Positions 31,875 to 42,271 of a DNA stretch of 64,000 nt are shown here, piece by piece. Below the pieces are notes generated by a model, which worked only from the letters and a program-made list of their open reading frames with translations, did not search any database and was not told where the DNA came from. The DNA comes from Diphasiastrum complanatum. Taxonomy: Eukaryota > Streptophyta > Lycopodiopsida > Lycopodiales > Lycopodiaceae. Location: NCBI GenBank assembly GCA_029204225.1, contig CM055094.1, positions 13,562,108 to 13,626,107 of the forward strand. The letters run 5' to 3'. Made by a program: the position numbers and the translations under genes. Position 1 is the stretch's first letter. Each line of letters opens with the position of its first letter.

Positions 31875-32895
31875 ATAAAGTGGTCAGTGAGAGTACTTTA
31901 CAGTTTAAGACCCTCTACAAGAGTTCCCAGGTCCCAAAATGAGCCAAAATGAAGCCAAAACCCTCACAAACAATAATTTCTTCAAGTCTTTGTGGCAACT
32001 AACTCTCGTTGGACCTCTTGTAGCTAAATTTCACTGAGATAAGCTCACACACGAGTTTGCGAGAGTTCATCTTGGTCTAGTAAGCTGTAAAGTGGTTCCA
32101 AGTGCTGAAAAAAGTAGAAAATCATCCAAAAAAGAGAACCCTCGCACAAGTAACTCTCGTTGCAAGGTCCAATAAGTTCAAAAAGGCTTTTTTCATCAGT
32201 GATCAAGTATGTGAGATTTAGTATTAAGTATGGATAAGTTTGTAAGCTAAAAAATTCCCAAAAACATCATCAGACATAAATAAAATTTAGATCTATGAGA
32301 GTTAACCTTTGCCGCCTTCTACAGAGCCAGATCTAGATTCAGTTAAGAGGGTTTAGGGTTAGTTAAGAGAGTTAGATTTCAGCAGATCACAAAATATCAG
32401 AGTTTTTTACTATAATATAGTGCAAAGAACTCTCGCATAGCCAATCTCGCACGTCATTGAATAACCTTCATAGATATGATCAATTGAAAAGAGGCTAAAA
32501 TTGCACTAATAGCCATCAAAACTGATCAGAATCTTACATATCCAGATTGCTTTCCCTGCATGCGTCAAGATCTAATAACCAATATCCAGTAACCCTGGAC
32601 TTCTCTGATGAATGAATATGAGATCAAGATGATCAGTACCCAGAAAAGTAGGAAATCAAGTACCAAACTTTTCCCGAGTTGCAGCCACACAAATGAAAGC
32701 AGAAGTAGGACCAACAGTAATGGACCCAATAGATCAACCCGTACCTATTGTATCCTTGCAAGTAGTTTGGAGGTCACCTTTTCTCGAAATGCCAAGATAC
32801 AATGGATCAACAGATCTTATCAGGTTTCTCCAGATCTACGAACAAGCGTGCAAGATTTATGGGGAATAGACTCCTGAGAAAAAATTAAAGTTGTT
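31875..32895 (+). pseudogene. Gy3a leader and truncated gag
   Basis: Matches 59140-60215. About 740 bp of leader, then gag from about 32628 (MISTQKSRKSSTKLF frame). The gag core LEMPRYNGSTDLIRFLQIYE and ACKIYG is readable in a second frame without the extra base found in Gy3b. A stop follows at about 32868 and homology ends near 32895, where a GC-richer block begins. Related to the Gy1 and Gy2 gags by the PKYNG/LQIY pattern. Confidence 0.65.
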
Positions 32896-33645
32896 CCCAG
32901 AAGAAATACCCTCAGCCACACAAATTTGGCCCTTACCCTCTAACACTATGATTCAAGGACATGGCTTCAAACAGTCGGCCCACTTCTTGAGGCAACGGGC
33001 TTTTCTCGGCGCTTTTCCATTCTGAGATTAACATGGGCCTCACCCTTCACACTTCACCACCTGGGACGCATCAAAGTTGCGTTTCCACTTCTTGCACCAA
33101 GGTACCACCTCGTACAAGGTTAGGATTAACGCGGACTCGATGGTCACCATTGGCATTATGTCCGGTGACCGTCAGCCCATGTCCCATCGTCAGGCAAAAA
33201 GCCTAATCAAACCTGTAATTGCCACGACTGCACCAGAAATCCCCATCCAAACTAACAACGGTTACCTGATAGAGACTACCACTGAACCAATCAAATAGGT
33301 GGCTGCACATCTGTTGAACAACTTTCTAGTTATTTCAACATTTTGGAAGGACAGAATCTAGTCCACGCTGTTGAGTCAGATAGTGGAATCCTTTCTGGCA
33401 TTCTCTGGCCCCATGGTTGTGCCATACGATTGGCATGCCTTCCTCATTCACGAACTAACCATTTCCATCAAACCCAACAATCGTGAGCATATCACAGCAA
33501 GTCCCCTGTTGCGTAATTTTGCCTGCGCACTTTTCGAGGCAAAAGTGCGCGGTTTTTCTTGCTCAAGCCTTCTATCTTCCATCGTGCTGCACACTAACCT
33601 TTATCTGCCATCTGCCACATCCGGGTATTCCCGATGAATTGTATA
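32896..33645. other. GC-richer block of unknown origin
   Basis: Base composition is clearly higher in G+C than its surroundings (for example 32 of 60 bases at 33121-33180, against about one third in most lines). Two plus-strand frames are present: 33077-33298 (73 codons) and 33371-33637 (88 codons). Neither has a motif I can name, and nothing else in the window matches. A captured host gene piece or an unrelated element is possible. The end near 33645-33670 has TATATAAATAAAATC and CCAATAAAATG, which look like polyadenylation-type words. Confidence 0.35.
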
Positions 33646-34450
33646 TAAATAAAATCAACCAATAAAATGTGTTGCGAGGGCATGGCATCCTACGCGTATA
33701 AGCCCATGGCTCAATGAGCACGCAAGCTTAAGATGTAAATAAAATAAAATAGACTTGGGCCTTTGTAATTAAAATAAAACTCGAGGCCCAAAGTCAATTT
33801 CAAACTTAGAGTTTACGTTTTCCAGAGCTGCATCCAATTTTGGACTCACATGAATCTTGTGATTTCCAATGTACTTTTTGTGGACCCTTGGATCAAGTTG
33901 GGTCCAAGATGAATGGATAGGATCAATGTAAATATTAGCCAATAGGATAGTGGGACAAGGGCCTTTCCCATTTTATTAAAAGACACCATTTGTACTCTAT
34001 TTCCATGCTTAATGAGGAGGAGGAAACTCTACCACTTTTTGGAGAGAAGCATCCTCATTTGCTATTCACTACTTGCTAATGCATTTGATTGTGTTTTCTA
34101 TTTCTATCTATTTTCATGTTATTGGTTGTCTTAGTTAATGTTTCTCCATTAGCAAGCATAAGGAGTATTTGAGCTAACCTCCACTCTCACCCTCTATCTC
34201 TCTCTTTCTCTCTTCTCTTCTCTCAATCTCTTCTAATCTTCTCTTTCCTTTCACCTACAATCATGATGAAGGTAGTTTAGGGGAGTAGATTTAGTGGAAG
34301 TAGTGTTAGTGGTGGTAGAGTTAGATAAAAAGTAGGAAACTAACTAAAAGTAGAATCTATGCATAGTTAGGTGCCTATCCAGTGAACTAACCCTTGTTGA
34401 CAAGCGGGAGGCTACTACTACATCGGATTGAAGACCCTATATCGAAATTT
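33646..34450 (+). repeat. LTR-like segment, gypsy type
   Basis: AT-rich sequence with CCAATAGGATAG and a TTTTATTAAAAGACACC word (33971, possible TATA region), similar in layout to 36031-36340 and 39290-39760 (GGGCCTAAA..., CCAATAGGAT, TTTTATAAGAAGG, then GTTAGTG words). Its end (34270-34440) resembles 58915-59090 upstream of Gy3b. Probably an LTR of a Gy3-like element; ends not proven. Confidence 0.4.
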
Positions 34451-35100
34451 TCGATATCTTTCAAGTCAAGCAGCTCTATCTGACATGCATTAGGGATGGA
34501 GATAGAAATGTCAGTTTGCATTAACTTGTTTGGTAATCCTTGACAATGGTGCCAAAAATTGATATATGTCATCAGACATTTTGTAAGCAGCCAGTACACT
34601 TTTAGAAAAGGTGTGTAGAGAAATGAGTGCTAAACTACATTCTTCAGTTATCAAACCGAATGTAAAGCATTCTGCAAATGAAATGTTATCAGAATAGCTC
34701 AAAGTAATTACACTCTGACTGATTAAGTTGTCTGCAAGGATCTGTGATTTGTTCCATGCAGGCGCATACGAACAGGCAAAATGTTAATCTTATTCTTAAA
34801 CCAATGTGAAAATCCTTAACAACTAAAGTCCAATTATGGTTAAAGAACTCAAGTAATTTGCAAATATGTTAGAAACATTTATTTTTGTTACTAAGATGAA
34901 TACAGATCAATAACTCGGTTCCTCAATCAAGGACTATCATTTCACAACATACATACTTTTCTATTAGAAATTGTGGAAAATTGCACCAAGAGTATGTTTA
35001 CTCGAATGCCGAACACAAAGTATTCACTCATACGGGCAAAGCGATTTTAAGATAGTACTTTAAATCAACTTTTCAGGAGGTCATGACCTAAGTATAAATT
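34450..35100. repeat. Dispersed repeat R7, copy 1
   Basis: About 500 bp (34580-35060) matching 63080-63570. Two overlapping minus-strand frames of 63 and 70 codons exist (34702-34511, 34599-34387), but both are broken in the second copy. The second copy looks like part of a minus-strand LTR. No coding function claimed. Confidence 0.4.
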
Positions 35101-35149
35101 GTCATTTTTGATTAAGTATACAAATATGTGATATCACACCTCAGGCCTT

Positions 35150-36030
35150 TCTCTTTGTCTTACAAAGCCTTTCAATGTTTTCATGAATCGTTCCAAGAAA
35201 AACATCCAACGACTATGGATAGTGCCTGAATTAAAAAAATAAATCAATGTTAATGCGAGAACATGGGAATTACCACAATAACAATAGTCTAGCATGGACT
35301 AAGAATAGGTAATTGACGCAAGTATATGATGTACCTGCAATGCCCACCGCAACTACCAAATGCACAATGAGATGCATTTTGAATGGTGAGAATGGATGTG
35401 GAAAAGTGATTCTCGATCAAACACATTGCCTCGATGGAGCTTTGTCTTGTCGTCTCAATGGATGTCAGCGGTATCTCTTTGGATGAAATGTATCTTCATA
35501 AGAAAGAGAAACAACAATGACATATGTGTTAGTAAGATCATCATCTTGAATCACCCCAAGAAAAAATGATGTGAATCGCATGCGCATTCACCGTACCTCA
35601 CCAAACCACTGATTTTGTAGATTGCACTCCTTAACTCCTCTATCAAGAACCCTCTCAACACCAAGGGAAGCACAAACTGCATGCACAAAAACAATTTGGT
35701 CATCGAGATACATATATGCACAATGAGATCATCATGAAATCACAAGACATGCTATAAAATGTGATTGACAATGTAAAGATGGATGAAATGTCAAAATACA
35801 TGCCATGCCAACCTGTCAAAATTTATGTCAGTCATGAGACTTTAGTCCACTTAGCTTGTTGTCCCTTGTGAGGACACCCTTTATACATCGCATGTGTCAT
35901 GTTGGAGTTTGAAAAGAAGCTATTGCCCTCTTTACAATCGTCTCTCCTCGAGAAGATCCATGGGGCCTTTGGTAGGACAATGAAAGTCCCCACCATTTGT
36001 GGCCATAAACTAGCCATCTTTGCCACTTCT
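35150..36030 (-). pseudogene. CACTA transposase fragment (TNP2/DUF4218 region), copy 1
   Basis: Minus strand. 36026-35890 has a TNP2-like stretch ending KAPWIFSRRDDCKE, parallel to APWILTKEEYKYV at 53950. About 35480-35345 gives TSIETTRQSSIEAMCLIENH and FSTSILTIQ, parallel to VEAVCMLERYFPTSIL at 53570. About 35220-35160 gives DVFLGTIHENIERLC, parallel to the DUF4218 end at 53340. Between them are non-coding stretches, probably introns. Short and broken; clearly the same family as 52090-54430 but diverged. Confidence 0.6.
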
Positions 36031-36340
36031 TTTAAATCATCTCGTACTTTAGGCCTTTTTGCGGGACTTTTATGTCCTAGGGCCTAAATGTCAAGTTAGT
36101 AAATAAAGTTGGGTTTCCCTCCAATTTTGGATAGTTCCCACTCTTTTTTAAATTTGAATAATTAGGGAGCTAGAAATGGACCAATAGGATTATGAGGCCA
36201 AGGTTCTCCTCTCTTTTATAAGAAGGTACCAACTCGAGTTATCTTTATTGTGCATCTTAGTGTTAATGATTGTAGTGTTAATGCTTAGGGTTAATGGATG
36301 TTAGAGTTAGATGTGGATCTTCCATTCATGCTAAAATTTG
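36031..36340 (+). repeat. LTR-like segment related to Gy1 LTR
   Basis: Matches pieces of 39290-39760: GGCCTTTTTGCGGGACTTTT, GGGCCTAAATGTCAAGTTAG, and GTTAATGCTTAGGGTTAATG. It contains CCAATAGGATTATGAGG and CTTTTATAAGAAGG (possible CCAAT and TATA boxes, 36191-36228). It stops at about 36345 where a copia RNase H fragment begins. Confidence 0.5.
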
Positions 36341-37163
36341 AAATATGCTATCGCTCTCTTGGGATTCATATGCTGACACTCATATAGTAGATACAAATTG
36401 TTGTGATACACCTATGGAGTCAAATGTAAAGCTAACTATAAGAGGTAATGAAAGATCCTTCGAGGACATTACTCTCTATAGAAAGCTAGTTGGTTCACTT
36501 ATACATCTAACCATCACAAGACTAGATATAAGCTATTTTCTTGGTAGATCAAGCCAATTTATGTAAGATCCTAGTGAAGAGCATTCGAAGCTAGAGAAAA
36601 GAGTTTTGAGATACATCATGGGCACTCGAGATTTTGGCATATTGTATGAGGGATCATCACCAAACTTGTATGGTTTTTCAGATTTAGACTTTGCTAGAGA
36701 TCAAATGGATAGAAAATCCACAAGTGCACATTGTATTTTCATAGGTGATGGAGCTATATCATGGATGTTGAAGAAACAAGCCACTCTCTCATTGTCATCT
36801 AGTGAGGCCAATTACAAAGTTCTTACTCATTACACAAAGGAGATATATGGATCAAGAGGATGATAAAGGATCTTAACTTGTTGGAATTTTTAGAGAGCCC
36901 AATCATCTTTTGTGACAACCTTTCAGCCCAAAAGTTGACAAACAATCCTATCTTTCATACTAGGAGCAAGCATATTGAGGTGGCATATCACTTTGCGAGA
37001 GAACAAGCCATGGCAAAGGAGGTGGAGCTTCAACATGTGTCTTCAATGGAATGTGTAGCTGATATCTTCACCAAAGCACTTGGAAAAGACATGTTTACCT
37101 TTAAAGCGGAGGACTTCACTTGGAGTATTGTCAAAGTCTATTCTAAACTAGTTGAAGAGGGAC
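36341..37163 (+). pseudogene. Copia RT end and RNase H fragment
   Basis: Three frames (36345-36566, 36606-36863, 36860-37168) give, with two interruptions, the end of copia RT (TLYRKLVGSLIHLTITRLDI), then RNase H: GFSDLDFARDQMDRKS, LSLSSSEANYKVL, FCDNLSAQKL, HTRSKHIEVAYHFAREQ and VADIFTKALGKD. The protein ends at a purine run GAAGAGG (37154-37160) and a probable LTR start TGTGAGAAAC (37164), the expected gene order for copia. The upstream half of pol is missing. Opposite in strand to the RT fragment at 14157 that borders the paralogous block. Confidence 0.85.
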
Positions 37164-37341
37164 TGTGAGAAACTATTAACCAGTTTGATCTATTTTGGTC
37201 TATGTGGATTAGTTGGAAATTTCAGCCAATATGCATTTTATACTTAGAGATAAACTTTATGAAGTTATTTTTAGCCAAAATACATGTGAAATTACCACTT
37301 TTAGAAAGTGAGAGAAAGTAGAAAGTCGAATTAGGACACAT
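37164..37341 (+). repeat. Possible copia LTR start joined to duplicated block
   Basis: TGTGAGAAACTATTAACC follows a polypurine run, then from about 37190 the sequence is that of the duplicated block (matches 14690 onward). Either the duplicated block starts within this LTR or the LTR is truncated after about 25 bp. Confidence 0.35.
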
Positions 37342-37869
37342 TCAAATGTGAATGTTAGATATATTGAATCTAGTGATCTTTCCATTTACTTGATGTTCGT
37401 CTAGTTTATAGAATCGAATAATATATTTTAGAACATTTTCAATATCAAGATAAATATTATTGCAATCGTTGTAATTGCACTCACTATATTCTGATTTGTA
37501 TAATTCAGCTATATGAAGTGGTTGCCCAACTACTTTGAACATTCTGTCATTATAATAATTTCTTGCTAATCTTATCTGATATGGACGAGGAGGATAAATT
37601 TTCTTCACCATCACTTGAGAAAACACTTTTTTAACTAATCTAAAAAAAGTAGGATAAGCATTTTTGCTCATTCCAGAAACATCACATGCACCTAGTATTA
37701 CAGTTGCATCCAAGTAAGTTTCAACCTTATTCAAAACAGTCTCTACAATTTCATTTTCATTTTTAGAGACTGAGCATTTTTCATCATTGCCTTTATTGAC
37801 TTTCTTGGTAAAACATGACTTAAAGAAGATCTGATGCATGAACGATCTGACATGATCTACAAAAGACAT
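37342..37869 (-). pseudogene. Unidentified gene, C-terminal part (copy 2)
   Basis: Open frame of 175 codons parallel to 15461-14841. Conserved stretches: ENEIVETVLNKVETYLDAT, VILGACDVSGMSKNAY, RPYQIRLARNYYNDRMFKVV, and FRFYKLDEHQVNGKITRF before the stop. Differences between copies are mostly conservative. I do not recognise the family; it is not gag, protease, RT, RNase H, integrase or CACTA transposase. Both copies are followed by the same non-coding tail. Confidence 0.5.
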
Positions 37870-38022
37870 ATAAAATTCAAATTATGTTTAATAATTTGAT
37901 AATGCATATTATCAAATGCAATTGAAACTTCTATGATGAAAACAAATCAAATAAATTGTTTATAAGAAACAAAGAAAACATACTTAAATGTTCAAATCTT
38001 TTTTTTTTTTTTTACTGCCGCT

Positions 38023-38611
38023 ATCTGAAGATAAGTCATTAATATTCTTCTTCGGTACTCTCTTTCTTTTCCTTTTCATCATTGCCTTTTCAATAACTTT
38101 TATATCAACAAACATATTTTAAACTATCAGATCGCAACTTCTCCAGGGATTCTAACATTTTTTGGTTTGATCCCCGAAGAGTAGTGACTGTAGCATTCAA
38201 CTCTGACATAGCATGCTTGAGTGCATTATTTTCAGCACTAGTGTATTGCACATTATGAAACAATTGTTGATTTCCATGTTGCAATTGTTGATTAGCAAAC
38301 TGTAATTGCTTATTAAGACAAGATATGCTATGCATTTCAATATCATGCAACCTTTGACAATATCCAAGTAAGCCGTTATTTTCTTCACATACAAATCTGA
38401 GAAGATGAGTTACGGACTTAAAATTTGGACACAAATTCATACTTGGATCATTAGGATAAATTGATCCATCCACCCACAAATCTATGTTCTTATGACTATT
38501 CATTCTCAATTCTCTAACTATTTCAACAACATTCTCTACAGCTTTCGAGTTTTTCTTAATAATTGGAGTGCATTCCATAGGAAGTGCAACATGCAAATGG
38601 AACATTGCCAT
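38023..38611 (-). pseudogene. Unidentified gene, N-terminal part with coiled coil and basic stretch (copy 2)
   Basis: Open frame of 168 codons at 38611-38105 starting MAMFHLHVALPMECTP. Residues about 1-90 form a compact part with CPNFKSVTHLLRFVC; residues about 95-160 are glutamine/asparagine-rich with heptad leucines (LNKQLQFANQQLQHGNQQL, ENNALKHAMSELNATVTTL), a likely coiled coil. With a one-base shift the reading continues to a lysine/arginine-rich run (MMKRKRKRVPKKN, about 38085-38045) that resembles a nuclear localisation signal. Function unknown. Confidence 0.5.
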
Positions 38612-39240
38612 TGTTGCAAGCTACGATCCATAAATACTTCAAATTACAATAAGTCAAATTCAATAGATCTAGCATATCTTACTTTTGTAATGTCTATGTT
38701 GCGCTGAAAAATCGTCCCGCCTCATATTTCACTAAAAGCATACAAAGATTTCAAAAGTGCTGCTACTCCCACTTCAGTTTTTGCAATGAGCACCAAGATT
38801 TATAGTCTTAAAGCTCTAGCCTCGAATTTGGAAACGAGCATACAGAGAAGTTATTATATCTCATGCTTAACTAACTAATGTTTGAAGTTAACCATACTAG
38901 TTAAACATCAAGCAAGGCTAAAAACTCAGAAAACGACGACCAAAAGTTACCGATTCGTATTATGTCTGTACATGACCTCTCCCTAAAGTGAAATTTTTTG
39001 AAGGGCCCATTTTGAGCCATATTTTTCCTAATGTAGTGATCTAACATGAAAGGGACCTCTTCTTTTCCTCCTTTGAATGCTATTGGTTGAGTGACATATG
39101 AGCCCTCAAACTTGATTGGGCCAAATTGATGAATATCTCTCTTTTGATTGGACCCTAACTCTGTTGGAGGGCTTGCGGATCCCAAGGCAACCCTAACTCT
39201 AGTTAATAAGTGAGAGGAATTTGGCACCCTGTATGTGTAA
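38612..39240. other. Duplicated flank upstream of Gy1c LTR
   Basis: Matches 16043-16680. It contains the 108-codon minus-strand frame at 39227-38901 (MPNSSHLLTRVRVALGS start), in copy 1 shortened to 71 codons. No motif. The match to the first block stops near 39235, where the Gy1c LTR begins. Confidence 0.4.
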
Positions 39241-39849
39241 GTCCAAACCGATGATCACATAGAGATTTGATTAATTAGAAAGTTAATAAAAGGACTTTAG
39301 GCCTTTTTGCGGGACTTTTAATGTCGCAGGGCCTAAATGTCAAGTTAGTGAATAAAGCTAGGTTTTCCTCCAATTTGGATGGTTCTCACTCTTTTTTAAA
39401 TTTGAACAACTAGAGAGACAGCTTGAGTTTGCTACACATGTACATATCTTCATTTCAAATAAGCAGATTGGTTCTCTTGTGAAATGGATTTATGAATGTT
39501 CTTGTTCTCTATCACTTTTCCTCGATCTCTCATGCTTTTATTGTGTTTTGTTAATTGTTGAATCTGATTGTTATTAGGATTGCATGTTTTGTACTTTCTA
39601 TGAGAGAGAAAGGGAGAGAGAGAAAGAGTAAGCTATCTTCATTGTGGATATAGTGTTAATGGATGTAGTGTTAATGCTTAGGGTTAATGGATGTTAGAGT
39701 TAGCTGTGAGTCTTACATTCATGCTGAAATCTAAACTATGCTATCACTCTCATGGGAACGAACCTACGCATGACAACTAACTTCATCTCCTTGATGCTAG
39801 ATTGATTAGATCTTGGATTGAGGATAGGCAAGGAAAAAAACCCACTACA
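39241..39849 (+). repeat. Gy1c probable 5' LTR
   Basis: Sequence upstream of the primer site. It has GGCCTTTTTGCGGGACTTTT, an (AG)-rich run near 39600 and repeated GTTAATGNNTAG words, related to 36031-36340. The right end ACTACA at 39849 lies four bases before the primer site, as in Athila-type elements. The left end is not fixed; no matching 3' LTR was found, so this is inferred from position. Confidence 0.55.
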
Positions 39850-39853
39850 ATTT

Positions 39854-39873
39854 TGGCTCCGTTGTTGGGGACC
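39854..39873 (+). other. Gy1c primer binding site (tRNA-Asp type)
   Basis: TGGCTCCGTTGTTGGGGA closely matches the TGGCGCC...GGGGA primer site known for Athila/Tat gypsy elements (tRNA-Asp), with few mismatches. Confidence 0.75.
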
Positions 39874-41028
39874 TACACCAATTTCTTAGTTTGCAGCATG
39901 TTTGTTGGATGGTTAGCTTGCATTAGGCATCTTGTCGTGGCATGAATAGTGTTAAATCTGCATTTAGGATTAGTTTGGGAGTGATTTTGCCTGAATTAAT
40001 TGGAGTTTTTGTTTGAAATCTAATCTAATTGTGAAACAGGGAAAGCTATTCAAATCACCAATCTTAAGATCCATTTGGATTTGAGATATTAGTAAAAACA
40101 ACAAAATCGGTCAAATCTGCCAGATTTTGGTCAAAAGGAGGCAAAAATCGTCATCAGAGCTGATAAATTTTTGTCCTATTTCAGAAAACATTCGCCGAGT
40201 TGCATAAACCTTTAGTTTTGATCACAGAACCTTCAGTTTGAAGGGCAAATAATCCTTCCCAGCAGATATCTAAAAACATAAAAAAAAAACCATCAAAAAA
40301 TCACAAAATCCCTAAACAAAAAAAGAATCTTCACTCGATTCACTGTGCATATGTGTGATTCATCTCTATCTATTGCCAGGTCGACGAAGAATTATATCAT
40401 AAATAGAAGGTTTCTCAGAGGATCAGTTGTCATATTGTCATATTTTTGTCAAAAAGTCTCTTTTTTGCAAAAATACCGATATTACTCTTGATTCTTTGCT
40501 AGAACCTTCGCCGAGATTTCATATTATTCCATTTAAAATAATTTACTATTTTTGAGTTTGGCGAATATTCATCCTATTCAGGTCATAGAAAATCTTTATT
40601 TGTACCATCGTCAAATTACAAAAACTGTGCTTTTGTGTGTCCGAAACCTTCGCCAGTTCTACCCTAGCTTTATCTTGTCTCAGATTTTGAGTCTGAGAGT
40701 GCGACAAAGGTTATTTGTTAGAAAAACCTGATTAAAGTGTTTTTTTTTAAAGTAACACTATTGAATTTTTGTTGAGTGAATCTTCTCCTAGGGAACCTTC
40801 GTTAGTTCTATTTTTAGGTTTTGATTTTCCAGATCAAGTCCTTGTCAAATTTTGTGTCAAATCCAATACAGTCTAATTTTGATTCTAAGAATTTTTTTAT
40901 TTTTGAGAATTCACAATATAGGAATCTAATTCTTGTCAAGTGGAAGAGATCTAGCAGTTCTGATCTGAGACAGTTTCGATTGAAAATCTAGATCCAATCT
41001 CATTTCTTGCTTGATTTAATCTGTAAAG
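39874..41028 (+). other. Gy1c long leader
   Basis: About 1.15 kb between primer site and gag ATG. The part from 40488 matches the Gy1b leader. No long open frame. Long leaders are usual in Athila-type elements. Confidence 0.6.
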
Positions 41029-41520
41029 ATGGATGGCCCTCGAGGTGTTTCTCGAGAAGTCAATCCAATCATTATTAGAAGAGCACCCCGTTTGGATCTA
41101 CCCAAATATAATGGATTAATAGATCTAGTTAGATTTCTTCAAATCTATTCTAAATCTTGTGAAGTCTATGGCGAAGTTTTTTTCCAAGATAAACTTAAGC
41201 TTTTTTTCTATGGCCTTAACAGGCACAGCACAAGATTGGTACTATAATCAAGATGAAACTGAGCACACAAATTGGAAGACTGTTAAACGAGCCCTTATCA
41301 CACGGTTCAGACCTTGTAACTTTATGGAAGACCTTTATTTACTTTTAAGTAAAATTAAAATGGAAAGGCAAAAAATGGTTCAAGATTACATTGAATGGGT
41401 AAAACGGCTAAAATCTGAGTGCGAACCTGAGCTAATTAATGAAAATGTCATGATTATGTGATTTTGTCAAGTTACCTAAAAGGATCAAACATGAGCTGAA
41501 ACGCCATAATGAGTACACAC
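41029..41520 (+). pseudogene. Gy1c gag N-terminal part
   Basis: ATG at 41029 (MDGPRGVSREVNPIIIRRAP), then LDLPKYNGLIDLVRFLQIYS and KSCEVYGE. A frameshift near 41215 continues as GTAQDWYYNQDETEHTNWKT, ALITRFRPCNF, and VQDYIEWVKRLKSEC, stopping at 41461. This is the only Gy1 copy that keeps the start codon. Right after, about 440 bp present in Gy1b (17667-18106, acidic motif and first knuckles) are deleted at 41521-41526. Confidence 0.85.
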
Positions 41521-42271
41521 TTTTATTCAGCAACGGTATGCCCATATGGGATATCAAGAACCACATTATGGAGAAAATCCAGCAGCTAGACCTCGTCAAT
41601 CTACTCTTGGATACTCGGAACGGCTAGTCTTACTTGCCCCACCAAAGCACCCCGCCCCTCCTGCCAATTTGATGGAACCAGAACCTTACAAAAGTGCCGA
41701 GCAATGGAACTATGGTAATGATCAAGCAGGTGGATCTTCAAAACAATATGCTATTTAGGCTGTCGCGCAACAAACAACATCTAGAAATTGGACCAGAACA
41801 CCACTTGGATGCTTTGCATGTGAAAAAAATCACAGAGTTGCAGAATGTCCAAATAAAAGAAAATTTGTACCATTATGTCGTGACTGTGGTTATGGGCATT
41901 GCTATAAGGAATGTCCAGAAAAAACAAAGCCACCGTTGGCTACAACTTTTGAAAATTTGATAACAACCAAGCAAAGACAAGTAGCTCGGAATAAACCAAG
42001 TGTACCCTTGATGGTGGTCACCACGGCACAAAAGTAGGAAGAACTGGTAGCAGATCCAGTACCTGCTGATTCTATACCATTAACTGATATACCAACAACA
42101 TCTGGAGTCCATCCAAATCTTCATGCAGAAAAAAGAAGATATCAAGATATGAGGCAGTGGATTAAACATCTGCAAGAAGAAGAGAAGCTTGAAGGGACTA
42201 GAGCAATAGCCGAAGTTCGTTCTTCACCATTGCAGCAACCGAAAAATTCATGAACAAAAATGAATGCCTAG
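41521..42271 (+). pseudogene. Gy1c gag C-terminus and spacer
   Basis: Proline-rich stretch (APPKHPAPPANLMEPEP, 41546-41758), then the knuckle pair CFACEKNHRVAEC and CRDCGYGHCYKECP in a shifted frame (41800-41920), then stops. The region to 42250 matches 18540-18850. Confidence 0.75.

Noticed and set aside
32896-33645. An integrated viral sequence
   Set aside because: No motif I can name supports it; only composition and two short frames. Left as unknown.
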